Below are positions 40,782 through 49,458 of a stretch of DNA of 62,942 nucleotides, in pieces (positions within the stretch are counted from its first letter, which is position 1; each line of letters begins with the position of its first letter). Both the position numbers and the translations under genes were made by a program. Below the pieces are notes generated by a model. The model searched no databases and had not been told where the DNA came from. It worked only from the letters and a program-made list of their open reading frames with translations. Source of the stretch: a virus. The stretch is taken from positions 1-62,942 of the IMG/VR virus record IMGVR_UViG_3300009152_000050. One strand, 5' to 3'.

Positions 40782-43211
40782 TTACATTACTTGTTGTTGT
40801 CCTTGCATTTGCTCTTGTTCCATTCCTTCTTGTGGTTGTTGCTCTTGCATTTGTTCTTGTCCTTCTTGTTGCCCCTGTTGTTGTTCTTGCTGCATTTGTT
40901 GTTGTTGCATTTGCTCTAATACTTGCTGTTGTATTTGTTCGTTTTGTATAGATGCTGGCAATGCTACATTCTGAATAACCGCTTGTGCTAATGCTTGTAA
41001 TTCTACCGGCATTGGTAGTCCTTGCTCATATATCTTCATTATAGAAGCTAAAACTGTATTTTTATTTTGGTACTCTCCGGTTGTTTTTGTTTTCTGTAAT
41101 TCAATATCCCCTTTTACTGATTCAGTTTCTTGCTTTGATTTTTCTGCTGCTTGTGCCGATGCTATTTGTCCTTCTATTGTAGCTTTTTGATTTTGCGCTG
41201 CTGTTTCTTGTTGGCTTTTTAGCATTTTTCTTTGCCCTTGCCTATACAATGTTTCAGCTAATTTCACATCCTCCTTTGCTACTCTTATTAATTGGAATGG
41301 GTCAATAAATAAAACAAGTTCAGGTGTTGATACCATTGCTTGATTAAGTAATGCCTCAAATTTCATTATCTCTTGGCCATCAGGTAAAAATCTAACATTG
41401 GTGTTAAATATTCTACTTGCTACTTCCTCTTGATTTATTAATCTTCTATAAACATCTGCGCCATGAGTTACACTATCCTTTAGTAAACAAGATATTTTCC
41501 TTGCAGTATCTTTCATACATTCAGCATAAGCTAAATACATATAATCGGTTGCATTTGCAGCTACGTCTTGTGATGTGGCTACGTTACCTTGTGTTACTCT
41601 TGGTTGTAATGCACTTGCCGCTAAATTCGGGTCTTCACCTAATTCATCCCTTAGCACTTGATAATGGAATCTATACAACTCCATTAAGGCTTGCATCTGT
41701 GGTAAAAACCCTGCATTTGCAAGTTCTGTAATTGGTACAGGTACAGGATTTCCTTCTGCATCTGTTCCGTTATAATACAAATCACCTACTTGTTCGTATA
41801 GTTGTTTGTAGTCTATTGTTTTATTCTTATCTCCTAATCCGTAATCTATATTTTGTAATGCAGTTACATTTATTGCAGCACCTACTGGTTTCATCTTAGC
41901 TACAAGTTGCTGTATCTTTAACCTTGCTAAAATCATTTGATCGGCAGGTTCTTCTATCTTTTCAGGCACAGCTATATTTCTCATTTCATAGCTTTGGTAC
42001 ATATAGAATGAATAAGAAAACTCTGCGTTACCTACTTCTTTAGGGTCTTGTGGTCTAATCATGTTTTGCTTCAATCCCCACTCTAACATATAGTCAGTAT
42101 CTTTCACATACACACCACGATAGATATTCCACATTCTATCTTCTTCCGCTTTTTCATTATCACCCCTTTTTTCTGAAACTCCTTTTTTTACAATAGTGCT
42201 TTTATTCTTTTTTGTTGTTACTACTGTATATGGCTCGCTATCTACTGTTTTAATTTCAAACTCATAAATATCAACATTCCATTCATCATAAGGTCTTGTA
42301 TAAATAGCTGCCCATTGGTCAAGCCATGTAATCTTATCGCCTAATTGATATTCTTTTGCAGTTGCAGCTATTCTAAATAAATCTTCTTCTGTTAGTTTAC
42401 CACCAAATTGCTTACCATACTTTTTACGTAGTTCGCTTATCTTCATTGCCCTAACTCTACCTCTAAATGTGGTATCTCTAAAATCAGGAAACTCACTATA
42501 TGAATAAAAAGCATTTTCAGGTTTAACCCATTCAACATGAATAACTCCATACTCATCCATCCACGTATAAGTACCTACAAATCCTACTTCCGCACTATCA
42601 TGTAGCATTTTTTCTTTCATAACAGTAAACCAACTGCATGAATCTAATACTTCATTAGTACCCATTTCATACTTAATTTCTTCTGGTAGTCTTTGGAATT
42701 GAGTAACCCATAAATTAAGTTCTTCTTTATCGGCAGGAATTGAAGTGTTTTGTGGAATCATTTGCACCCCTGATTCAGCCTGTAATTGTTCTAACATGGC
42801 TCTATTATCCATGATAAACTCTATGTTCTCGTATTCGTCTTGCTTTTGTTTTACTGAAAGTGAATCGGTAGCATTTACTACTATCTTTTCATTTCGGTTC
42901 ATCCATCGGCCTACTAATCCTGATACAATCCTGTTTACTATTCTAATGCTTTGCCAGTTAATATTTGCATAGTTAGTCTTTCCGTTAAATTCCATTAAGT
43001 CCTGAAATTTCTTCATATTAATTTTGCCATTGGCAGAATTTCTATTTTGCTTAAACCTACTGTTTCTTGCAAAATAATACCCTCCAATGCCTCCATTAAC
43101 TGTACTAACGATGTACTTAGCCAAATCTAAGCCCGTATTATCTTCGGATTTCTTAGCAATGCTATTATTTGATAACTGAAATTCTTTTAGTATTTGTTGG
43201 TTTTGCTCCAA
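40782..43211 (-). CDS. Portal protein, 809 aa
   Basis: Large portal of the P22/crAss type. Helical N-terminus, then a wing/clip region with KMKPVGAAINVTALQN and LRDELGEDPNLAASALQ segments. TYTWMDEYGVIHVEWVKPENAFYSYSEFPDFRD is a strand/turn typical of these portals. The C-terminal 120 residues are glutamine-rich and coiled (MEQEQMQGQQQ-like repeats), suggesting a barrel or internal extension. It would form the dodecameric ring through which DNA is packaged and ejected. Its place between terminase and scaffold is the usual one. Confidence 0.75.
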   Translation of the reverse strand: MEQNQQILKEFQLSNNSIAKKSEDNTGLDLAKYIVSTVNGGIGGYYFARNSRFKQNRNSANGKINMKKFQDLMEFNGKTNYANINWQSIRIVNRIVSGLVGRWMNRNEKIVVNATDSLSVKQKQDEYENIEFIMDNRAMLEQLQAESGVQMIPQNTSIPADKEELNLWVTQFQRLPEEIKYEMGTNEVLDSCSWFTVMKEKMLHDSAEVGFVGTYTWMDEYGVIHVEWVKPENAFYSYSEFPDFRDTTFRGRVRAMKISELRKKYGKQFGGKLTEEDLFRIAATAKEYQLGDKITWLDQWAAIYTRPYDEWNVDIYEFEIKTVDSEPYTVVTTKKNKSTIVKKGVSEKRGDNEKAEEDRMWNIYRGVYVKDTDYMLEWGLKQNMIRPQDPKEVGNAEFSYSFYMYQSYEMRNIAVPEKIEEPADQMILARLKIQQLVAKMKPVGAAINVTALQNIDYGLGDKNKTIDYKQLYEQVGDLYYNGTDAEGNPVPVPITELANAGFLPQMQALMELYRFHYQVLRDELGEDPNLAASALQPRVTQGNVATSQDVAANATDYMYLAYAECMKDTARKISCLLKDSVTHGADVYRRLINQEEVASRIFNTNVRFLPDGQEIMKFEALLNQAMVSTPELVLFIDPFQLIRVAKEDVKLAETLYRQGQRKMLKSQQETAAQNQKATIEGQIASAQAAEKSKQETESVKGDIELQKTKTTGEYQNKNTVLASIMKIYEQGLPMPVELQALAQAVIQNVALPASIQNEQIQQQVLEQMQQQQMQQEQQQGQQEGQEQMQEQQPQEGMEQEQMQGQQQVM

Positions 43212-43266
43212 AATTTGTACTTTGAGATAATTTTCATAAAACTACTATTAGTTTTGAATTTTTATC

Positions 43267-43297
43267 TTTGTTACGTTAAAAAGTTATATTAACTTTG
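43267..43297 (+). promoter_or_regulatory. Promoter of antisense RHH-like gene
   Basis: TTTG at 43267-43270, 19 bp, TAACTTTG at 43290-43297. This is a full match to the Bacteroidota promoter, 14 nt before the ATG at 43312. It drives a small + strand gene opposite to the surrounding late operon. Confidence 0.75.
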
Positions 43298-43311
43298 ATA
43301 AACTTTTGTCT

Positions 43312-43479
43312 ATGGCAATAATGCAAATAAAAAGGATGCCCGATGATATATCCCTATATCTCAAACAAATTCAGAAAGAAATAAAAGAAAAAAAAGGGAT
43401 AAAACAATTCTCCTTAGAATTAACCGCAATAAGTATAATCAGAGAACACAAAGATGATAAAGAAAAAAAGCAACCTTAA
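43312..43479 (+). CDS. Ribbon-helix-helix-like protein, 55 aa, antisense to late operon
   Basis: ATG at 43312, TAA at 43477-43479. MAIMQIKRMPDDISLYLKQI gives a short beta strand and a first helix, and KQFSLELTAISIIREH a second helix: the size and order of a ribbon-helix-helix DNA-binding protein. It overlaps the 3' end of the terminase gene by 4 bases on the other strand. It has its own promoter and shares a bidirectional terminator with the terminase, so it is a self-contained unit. It might repress late or early genes, or be an autoregulated accessory gene. Confidence 0.6.
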   Translation: MAIMQIKRMPDDISLYLKQIQKEIKEKKGIKQFSLELTAISIIREHKDDKEKKQP

Positions 43480-43490
43480 TAGTTGCTTTG
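43461..43490. terminator. Bidirectional terminator between terminase and antisense gene
   Basis: AAAGCAAC at 43467-43474 pairs with GTTGCTTT at 43482-43489. On the reverse strand the stem is followed by TTTTTTTC, a strong terminator for the terminase transcript. On the forward strand it ends the antisense gene. Confidence 0.75.
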
Positions 43491-45539
43491 TATTCCGTTG
43501 TTTTCATAAAGTTTTATAAGTGGTGTGGTCATCGGTGGCGGCACTCTTACTGGTTCAATCAATACTGATATTAACATCAAGAACGAAACTACTGTATCAT
43601 AACTTGTCCTATCGTATGGGTCAAATAATAATGAGTTCCTTAATAGTTCTATGTAGTCAATCATATTACAATGATGCTCAAAATAAGATATACCATTATC
43701 AAGTTGCTTAGTAAGGCTAAATGGCGTTATTGGTGTTCCTCTATATCTTTCCGCTGTACTTCTTTTTGTAGGGTCAATAAGACTTAATGGGTACTTACCT
43801 AAGTAACCTCTTTTACCCCTATCTTTAAAATACCCATCATAATCATCTGCTGTATGCTCATAATAAACTAAATACCCCCAATATTCTGCTGCTAATAATA
43901 CTTGGTTATGCAGCATATCTTTTTCCGAAGGTCTGCCATATAAATGCCCTATTGGTCTGCCTGTATTATTTGGGTTATTAATATCAAACCTTCTACCTAT
44001 CCATGCTGATGCTTTTGACCCATATTTTCTACCTCCCTGACTGTTTGAGTAGCTATCTACTGTTATAGCACCATCATTAATATTGGCTGGTATTCTTTGT
44101 CCGTTATTTATTGTGTATTTATTATCTCTACCCCTTTCAGGCATAGATGTCATTTTCCAATGAAAACTTGTTTCTGATGCGTTAATATCTCTCCACGCTA
44201 CTACTTGGTCATCTTTCCTATAATAAATAATATCTCTTGTTACAATAGGTGAATCTTCTAATTCTTTTATTCTTTTGTTTATATTAAATGAGTTAAAGGC
44301 ACAACCAGTATTGGCTGCTTCAAACATTTCTTGAACTGTGCAAGGGTTCATCCTTATTTCTTCCTCTAATAAATCTCCTGCAAGTCCTTTTCTTCTGCTT
44401 TGGATATAAACTCTTGCCCCTGCCTTAATATCTTCTTCTGAAATCTCACTTACTGTATCTCCCGATATTGGGTCTTTTACTACCCATTTATCTACTAAAT
44501 ATTTGTATTGTTCATCGGTTGGTTCATCAATAACACTCATACCATACTTATCAATAAAACCTTCATAGTTATCATATGCAGGTGTAAAGTATGTTACAAG
44601 TCTATTTGGTGTCTTTTTTCCTCCTGTCTTAAATTGGTCTGCGCCATCCCATATCTTTTTAAATTCAGCACCACCACCCTTTGTCATTTCGTTTACAGTA
44701 GAGGGCATTTCTACCCATCCTACTCTCTTAGCACCCTTAACAAGTGTCTTACTTATAATACCCCAAAACTTTGATGCAGGTACGTCAAGAGGTAATTTAC
44801 CAAACTCATCCAATAAAATACGGCTCATTCTACCTCTATCATAAGCGTTCAATACTGGCGCACGATAGTTTATCTTAGAACGTAACCCTTTTGCATTAGG
44901 GTTATTTTTATCAATCTTTGCGGCAAATACCAATTCAGTTACACTACCCTCTCTATTTAATTGTCTTGGCTTTAAAAATACTGGTAACTGATTATAGCCA
45001 AATGCAGCCATATCGGTAAATGTATCTCTACTATCAATATTTGTTTTTGAAACTAACCCGCAATTACTATTGGTAAAAAATATACACTCATAAATAAGGT
45101 TTGCGGTTGCCTGTGATGACGCACCCTCCCTTCTTTTCTTACCTCTTGCTACTCCTAAACACCACAATACATTTTCCCAAAAATCTAAAAATAAAAAATA
45201 CCTTCTATCTGCATCACGATAGTCTGCATAAATATCATCTTCCAATTTCCAGTAAGATAAATAAAAATAATTCTTCCCTGTAATTTTTATTTTTTGACCA
45301 TTATTCAAAAATGTAAATCCTTCTTTACACCTTTTTACTTCTTCAATAGCATATTTAGATTGAATGTCATTTAATAGTGCATTACCATCTACATCTTTAT
45401 TAATTAAATTGAAATATTCTGGAAGTTCTTTTCTTCGCCAATACTGCATAGAAGGGGTGTCAGGATAACCCCAATCTTCAATATATTCATCATAATTTAT
45501 TGGTATTAACGAGCCGTAAATTTCTATATTTTTAAGCAT
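43476..45539 (-). CDS. Terminase large subunit
   Basis: 687 aa. The packaging motor. A basic, degenerate Walker A-like loop is GVARGKKRREGAS (129-141) and Walker B is ILLDEFGK (241-248, catalytic E245). The nuclease domain follows, with GAITVDSYS (490-498; D495) as a metal-binding strand, then SQGGRKYGSKASAW. It uses ATP to pump DNA through the portal and cuts it. It is followed by a terminator and, upstream, by an HNH endonuclease gene that overlaps its start by 8 bases. Confidence 0.88.
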   Translation of the reverse strand: MLKNIEIYGSLIPINYDEYIEDWGYPDTPSMQYWRRKELPEYFNLINKDVDGNALLNDIQSKYAIEEVKRCKEGFTFLNNGQKIKITGKNYFYLSYWKLEDDIYADYRDADRRYFLFLDFWENVLWCLGVARGKKRREGASSQATANLIYECIFFTNSNCGLVSKTNIDSRDTFTDMAAFGYNQLPVFLKPRQLNREGSVTELVFAAKIDKNNPNAKGLRSKINYRAPVLNAYDRGRMSRILLDEFGKLPLDVPASKFWGIISKTLVKGAKRVGWVEMPSTVNEMTKGGGAEFKKIWDGADQFKTGGKKTPNRLVTYFTPAYDNYEGFIDKYGMSVIDEPTDEQYKYLVDKWVVKDPISGDTVSEISEEDIKAGARVYIQSRRKGLAGDLLEEEIRMNPCTVQEMFEAANTGCAFNSFNINKRIKELEDSPIVTRDIIYYRKDDQVVAWRDINASETSFHWKMTSMPERGRDNKYTINNGQRIPANINDGAITVDSYSNSQGGRKYGSKASAWIGRRFDINNPNNTGRPIGHLYGRPSEKDMLHNQVLLAAEYWGYLVYYEHTADDYDGYFKDRGKRGYLGKYPLSLIDPTKRSTAERYRGTPITPFSLTKQLDNGISYFEHHCNMIDYIELLRNSLLFDPYDRTSYDTVVSFLMLISVLIEPVRVPPPMTTPLIKLYENNGIQSNY

Positions 45540-46071
45540 ATATCAAATTAGTCCAATTATTATCTCTGCCATTTAACATACCGACAAGTGTCTTGTATTT
45601 AATATCATAGGCTTTAGCGGCATCTTTAACACAATCATAAAAAACACCATTTTCTATATTTAAAACTATTTTAGCTGTTTTGCTTTCTCCACCACATTTC
45701 CCATAAGAATAGTGATTTTTCCCTTTCGGGATAAGATTATTTATTCTTCTATGGTTTGCATCTTCTTGTGGTGTTGCCCACTCTAAATTTGATAAATTAT
45801 TATTTATTTTATTTGCATCTATATGATTAACTTGTGGCTTATTTTGCGGATTTTCAATAAATGCAATAGCTACAAGTCTATGTATTTTCATACACTTTAC
45901 TTTACCCCCGATAAAAAGGGATACTTCATGGTATCCGTAAGCGTCTATTTTTGGTTTTAATATAAATACATCTGACTTATTACCAGTTTTATTAAACCTC
46001 TTAAACGACATGACATCCCCATTAATGTTTACCTTATAATGACCTTCGTAACCATTTATATCTTTCCACAT
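45532..46071 (-). CDS. HNH homing endonuclease (NUMOD4-HNH)
   Basis: 179 aa. NUMOD4 (MWKDINGYEGHYKVNINGDVMSF) leads into an HNH core (IHRLVAIAFIENPQNKPQVNHIDANKINNNLSNLEW, from about residue 62) and a NUMOD1-like end (GVFYDCVKDAAKAYDIKYKTL). Typical of free-standing homing endonucleases that sit beside terminase genes and cut rival phages. It overlaps terL by 8 bases, so it is carried inside the packaging operon. Confidence 0.88.
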   Translation of the reverse strand: MWKDINGYEGHYKVNINGDVMSFKRFNKTGNKSDVFILKPKIDAYGYHEVSLFIGGKVKCMKIHRLVAIAFIENPQNKPQVNHIDANKINNNLSNLEWATPQEDANHRRINNLIPKGKNHYSYGKCGGESKTAKIVLNIENGVFYDCVKDAAKAYDIKYKTLVGMLNGRDNNWTNLIYA

Positions 46072-46073
46072 AA

Positions 46074-46385
46074 TTAATCTCTTTTAGTTGCTACCGTTTC
46101 AATGAATGGTCTGCGTTCTACATCTTTCTTTTCATTACCTGTAACTCCTGCAATATCCCCTAATGTTTTTACTGCTGTTGCGATTGATGCTGCATCTTGC
46201 CAGATTACTTTTAGCCTATCAAAAGTTTTATCTTTGGCATCATCTATACTCATAGTACCTAAATTGTTTTTATTCATAATGTCAGCCATTTCATTCATCT
46301 TTCTATTAAGAGAATAATATAACTTGGCTGCGCCATCATTTTCATACATATTTATTGTCGCTTGCAGTTCTTCGTTTGATGCCAT
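46074..46385 (-). CDS. Candidate small terminase or packaging accessory protein, 103 aa
   Basis: The protein is helical and charged (MASNEELQATINMYENDGAAKLYYSLNRKMNEMADIMNKNN). Its place just upstream of terL (interrupted only by the homing endonuclease) and its size would suit a small terminase subunit. I see no helix-turn-helix of the usual kind, so the call rests on position. Confidence 0.4.
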   Translation of the reverse strand: MASNEELQATINMYENDGAAKLYYSLNRKMNEMADIMNKNNLGTMSIDDAKDKTFDRLKVIWQDAASIATAVKTLGDIAGVTGNEKKDVERRPFIETVATKRD

Positions 46386-46389
46386 AAAT

Positions 46390-46965
46390 TTATTTTTGCT
46401 TAATAATTAATCCTTGCCCAGTTCCTAAGTCTATACATATTTCAGGCTTATCTGCAAGAAACTCCCATACTGCCTTTGGGCATCCTTGTGTAGTTTCAAA
46501 CTGAAAGTCATCTAAGAGGATAACACCACCAACTACCATTTTATCGTAAAAGTAATTAAGGCAATCCATAGTGGAACTGTAAATATCTACATCTAAATGT
46601 ACCATGCCAAATGTATGCCCATCTAATAAGTGTTTAGCATCATTAAAGTCATTTTTAATAACTTGGCAATTAGAGAACTTAGATAAGAATTGGGAAACAT
46701 CTTCATAAGACGTATCTGCAAAATCACCTTTGTTATGCCAATCTATTGACTTATCTGTTTCAGGCATACCCTCAAAAGTATCTATACAAAATACTAAGTC
46801 TTTGGCAATACTATTAATTAAATAAGCAGAACCACCTTTATAAACGCCTACTTCTGCGATTGGTAAGTCAGCATACTGTTTTACCAATTCTGATATAATA
46901 GATAGCCTTTGTTTATTAATTAAAGTCCTTCCATCAATTTGTGATATAATATCATCTATACTCAT
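46390..46965 (-). CDS. TylF-like SAM-dependent O-methyltransferase, 191 aa
   Basis: Class I methyltransferase of the TylF/MycF (macrocin O-methyltransferase) type. The SAM-binding loop is EVGVYKGGSAY (about 38-48), then VFCIDTFEGMPETD, and MVHLDVDIYSSTMDCLNYFYDKM provides the metal-binding aspartates. VILLDDF follows. Members methylate sugar hydroxyls. It fits the glycan genes upstream in the same operon, suggesting a methylated sugar on a surface glycan or virion glycoprotein. Confidence 0.75.
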   Translation of the reverse strand: MSIDDIISQIDGRTLINKQRLSIISELVKQYADLPIAEVGVYKGGSAYLINSIAKDLVFCIDTFEGMPETDKSIDWHNKGDFADTSYEDVSQFLSKFSNCQVIKNDFNDAKHLLDGHTFGMVHLDVDIYSSTMDCLNYFYDKMVVGGVILLDDFQFETTQGCPKAVWEFLADKPEICIDLGTGQGLIIKQK

Positions 46966-46977
46966 AGTATCTAAAAG

Positions 46978-47532
46978 TTATTTTGATGCAATAACGGGTG
47001 CGGCAGATGCAACCTTTGCTTGATTTTCTGCCGCTTCTGCTGCATATCTATCGTTTAATAGATTAGAAAAAACATTCATAAAATTAGGGTGTATCTCATT
47101 AAATTTAGGGTCATTAAGTCCTGACTTATATTTTCCTCCTGTTAGGTATTCTTTATTAGCCATTATTTCAAGTGGAGTTCTGATACCTTTTGCTCTTGCT
47201 TTTGCTAACATTTCTTTAATTGCAGCTTGTTTCCACATACCCTGTTGCTTTAGTATATTAGCAGTTTCAGCTTTATTACCCATTTGGTTAGCTAAATTAG
47301 GTGATGATGTTAATGCTGATGATGCAGAAGTAACTAATTGGTCTGCATTAACAAGCCCTCTCCTTGATAGGTCTTTTGCTATGTCTATTGTATTACCTTG
47401 TGGAATCCAATTAGCAAACCTTTCTAATTGTTCTGTTGTTAGTGGGGTAGAATTACTAACTGGTGTTCCTGCTGTTGGAGTACCTTTAACTTCTAATTTC
47501 TTTTTTGCTGCTAATAGTTTATTTTCAGGCAT
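46978..47532 (-). CDS. Helical protein, 184 aa, unknown
   Basis: The protein is lysine- and alanine-rich with a proline/threonine linker near the start (GTPTAGTPVSNSTPLTTEQLERF). It ends AAEAAENQAKVASAAPVIASK. There is no catalytic motif. It lies between the GroES-like gene (overlap 8 bases) and the methyltransferase. Its composition resembles packaging-associated or internal head proteins. Function unknown. Confidence 0.45.
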   Translation of the reverse strand: MPENKLLAAKKKLEVKGTPTAGTPVSNSTPLTTEQLERFANWIPQGNTIDIAKDLSRRGLVNADQLVTSASSALTSSPNLANQMGNKAETANILKQQGMWKQAAIKEMLAKARAKGIRTPLEIMANKEYLTGGKYKSGLNDPKFNEIHPNFMNVFSNLLNDRYAAEAAENQAKVASAAPVIASK

Positions 47533-48187
47533 AATCGTTTATTTTTTTTGCATTATTTAATGAAAGTCCTACCAAAAGTACGGAATTTTTTACTTTTTTG
47601 GTTAAATACCCATCAACCGCTATAATTTCTTCTCTTTCATTTTCTTCATCACCAAAATGCCTTACTCTTATTTTTCTTTCCTCCTTGCCACTATCTCCTT
47701 GATATATTATTTCATAATCACTTGCTTTTAATGTGTGAACAACCTTACCTTTCAACTTGCCGCTTGTAATATACAATACGTCTTTTATCGGACTTGGCTG
47801 CACTCCTTCAAGCGTTCCTGTATATGGTTCATATACTCTTAACGCAGTTTCAAATCCCTTTATTGGTTTCCACTCTTTGCCGTTCCCTTCCCTCCATAAA
47901 TAACATTCTAAGTAAGGTATGCTATAATAAGTTTCAGACGTTTCACGTGAAAAATCACTTAAAAACACTTTATTACTATCATGTATTGAGTTATGATGTA
48001 TTAGAACTTGTGAGCCTTTTGGCAGTCCATCTGCCGATACTACTTCTGCATTTACTGGCATAGTTTCCCTTTGGTTTAAGTTCTCTATGTTCCTTTCTAA
48101 TATTATCTTAGTTCCATTGTCAAAGGTATGACTGTTCTTTAAGTTTAAGTCTATCTTAATCAATACCCTGTTTTCTGTATGTTTCAT
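47525..48187 (-). CDS. Possible GroES-fold protein, 220 aa
   Basis: The start at 48187 is preferred: its ATG overlaps the upstream TGA (ATGA), while the longer start at 48208 lies inside that gene. The beginning resembles a Cpn10 barrel (ENRVLIKIDL, FDNGTKIILER, NAEVVSADGLPKGSQVLIHH). A second half of unclear fold follows, ending with a TGKLKGKVV strand and a basic tail. A second co-chaperonin-like protein would be unusual; it could also be a structural beta-barrel protein. Confidence 0.4.
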   Translation of the reverse strand: MKHTENRVLIKIDLNLKNSHTFDNGTKIILERNIENLNQRETMPVNAEVVSADGLPKGSQVLIHHNSIHDSNKVFLSDFSRETSETYYSIPYLECYLWREGNGKEWKPIKGFETALRVYEPYTGTLEGVQPSPIKDVLYITSGKLKGKVVHTLKASDYEIIYQGDSGKEERKIRVRHFGDEENEREEIIAVDGYLTKKVKNSVLLVGLSLNNAKKINDYA

Positions 48188-48939
48188 TTGTTTAATTTTG
48201 ATACCCAATCTTTTAAATAAATAGGTAATGGTTTATGAATTTTTACCAAATCCGCTTCCGTAAATCCCCAATCTTTCCAATCAAATTCTTCTTTTAAATC
48301 GGCACGTTTATCATACTCTATTTGAAATATATTACCTTGTATTTCTTTTATCTTGGCAATATGCTTTTTACTATCCCTGATAAAGCCACAATGCCAAATT
48401 TCAATTTTATTGATAAAGTTTAAATTAGAATTACTTAGTATAGATTCACCATCATTGTATGACCTATAACAAGTTTTAGTAAGTCTATTTACTATTGTAC
48501 TGACAGGCGATCTATCTTGTCTTACATTCAACATATGGTTTTCATCTGCCCATAAATTATGCCTTGTTACACAATATCCTTCTTCTCCTAATTCAACTGC
48601 TTGTCTTATATGCGGTATGCTATCTTCATGGATTGATTCGTCAGATTGGCAAAGAAAACAATACTCATATCCATCAATTTGTGCTTGATTAATTGCTATG
48701 TTTTGGAAATAAGACAACTTCTCTCTACCTTGTATTTTACCCCACTCGTCTTTATTGCAAACTATTAAAGTTATACCTCCAATAGCTTTTAGTAATTCTA
48801 ATGTTTCATCTTCCCCCTCAACATAACATACATAAACAACATCACAAAATGCCTTCATTGAATTAATAGATGCTTCTATACAATAATCAAACAAAATTGC
48901 ATTGCGAACAAAACACACTCCAGCTAACTTTTTACTCAT
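48184..48939 (-). CDS. Glycosyltransferase-like protein (GT2-type), 251 aa
   Basis: A GT-A like opening (GVCFVRNAILFDYCIEASINSMKAFCDVVYVCYVEGEDE) leads to an acidic nucleotide-sugar motif (CFLCQSDESIHEDS), with the D-E pair at the expected place. WHCGFIRDSKKH follows. It probably transfers a sugar from a nucleotide donor. It is part of the glycan cluster and its start is 6 nt after the small methyltransferase stop. Confidence 0.6.
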   Translation of the reverse strand: MSKKLAGVCFVRNAILFDYCIEASINSMKAFCDVVYVCYVEGEDETLELLKAIGGITLIVCNKDEWGKIQGREKLSYFQNIAINQAQIDGYEYCFLCQSDESIHEDSIPHIRQAVELGEEGYCVTRHNLWADENHMLNVRQDRSPVSTIVNRLTKTCYRSYNDGESILSNSNLNFINKIEIWHCGFIRDSKKHIAKIKEIQGNIFQIEYDKRADLKEEFDWKDWGFTEADLVKIHKPLPIYLKDWVSKLNK

Positions 48940-48945
48940 ACCTTT

Positions 48946-49458
48946 TTAAGTTTTTTGCGCAACGATGTAAAAAGAATATTTGTCATCCCCTATGTGTTCT
49001 CCATATTCTACTAATTCAAATAATTTTGGTAAATTTTGACCTTTGTAATCTTTCCCTTCACCGCAAAATGCTTGTTTAAAATAAAACATAAAGTCTGCAA
49101 AATTATAATCTCTCATGTGTTCTGTGTTTTCTTTATTCATATAAAATCTACCATCAGGTAAATATAAAATAAGTAACCCTCCCTCAATAAGTAATTCACG
49201 CCAACTTTCTAATGCTTCTGTGTCGTTTCTTAAATGCTCTAAAACATGGCTTGAATATACCACATTAAACGGAAGCAAATTACTTAATTTATCTACTAAA
49301 TGAACAAGTCCATCTACCTCTATATCAGCACCAATAGAACCTCTGCCGTCTATACCTATTGCTTGTGGGCATACTTTATCATTACCGCAACCGATGTCTA
49401 ATATTTTACCTTGTAAATATTTTGTAAGTATAGGTCTTATTTTTTCAGTTTCACTCAT
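48946..49458 (-). CDS. Class I SAM methyltransferase, 170 aa
   Basis: SAM-binding motif I GKILDIGCGNDKVC (about 14-27), a second acidic strand IGADIEVDGL, and motif IV VVYSSHVLEHLRNDTEAL with a proline-free loop. A substrate domain (FYMNKENTEHMRDYNF) follows. This resembles methyltransferases attached to glycan gene clusters. It overlaps the GT9-type gene by 4 bases. Confidence 0.7.
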   Translation of the reverse strand: MSETEKIRPILTKYLQGKILDIGCGNDKVCPQAIGIDGRGSIGADIEVDGLVHLVDKLSNLLPFNVVYSSHVLEHLRNDTEALESWRELLIEGGLLILYLPDGRFYMNKENTEHMRDYNFADFMFYFKQAFCGEGKDYKGQNLPKLFELVEYGEHIGDDKYSFYIVAQKT

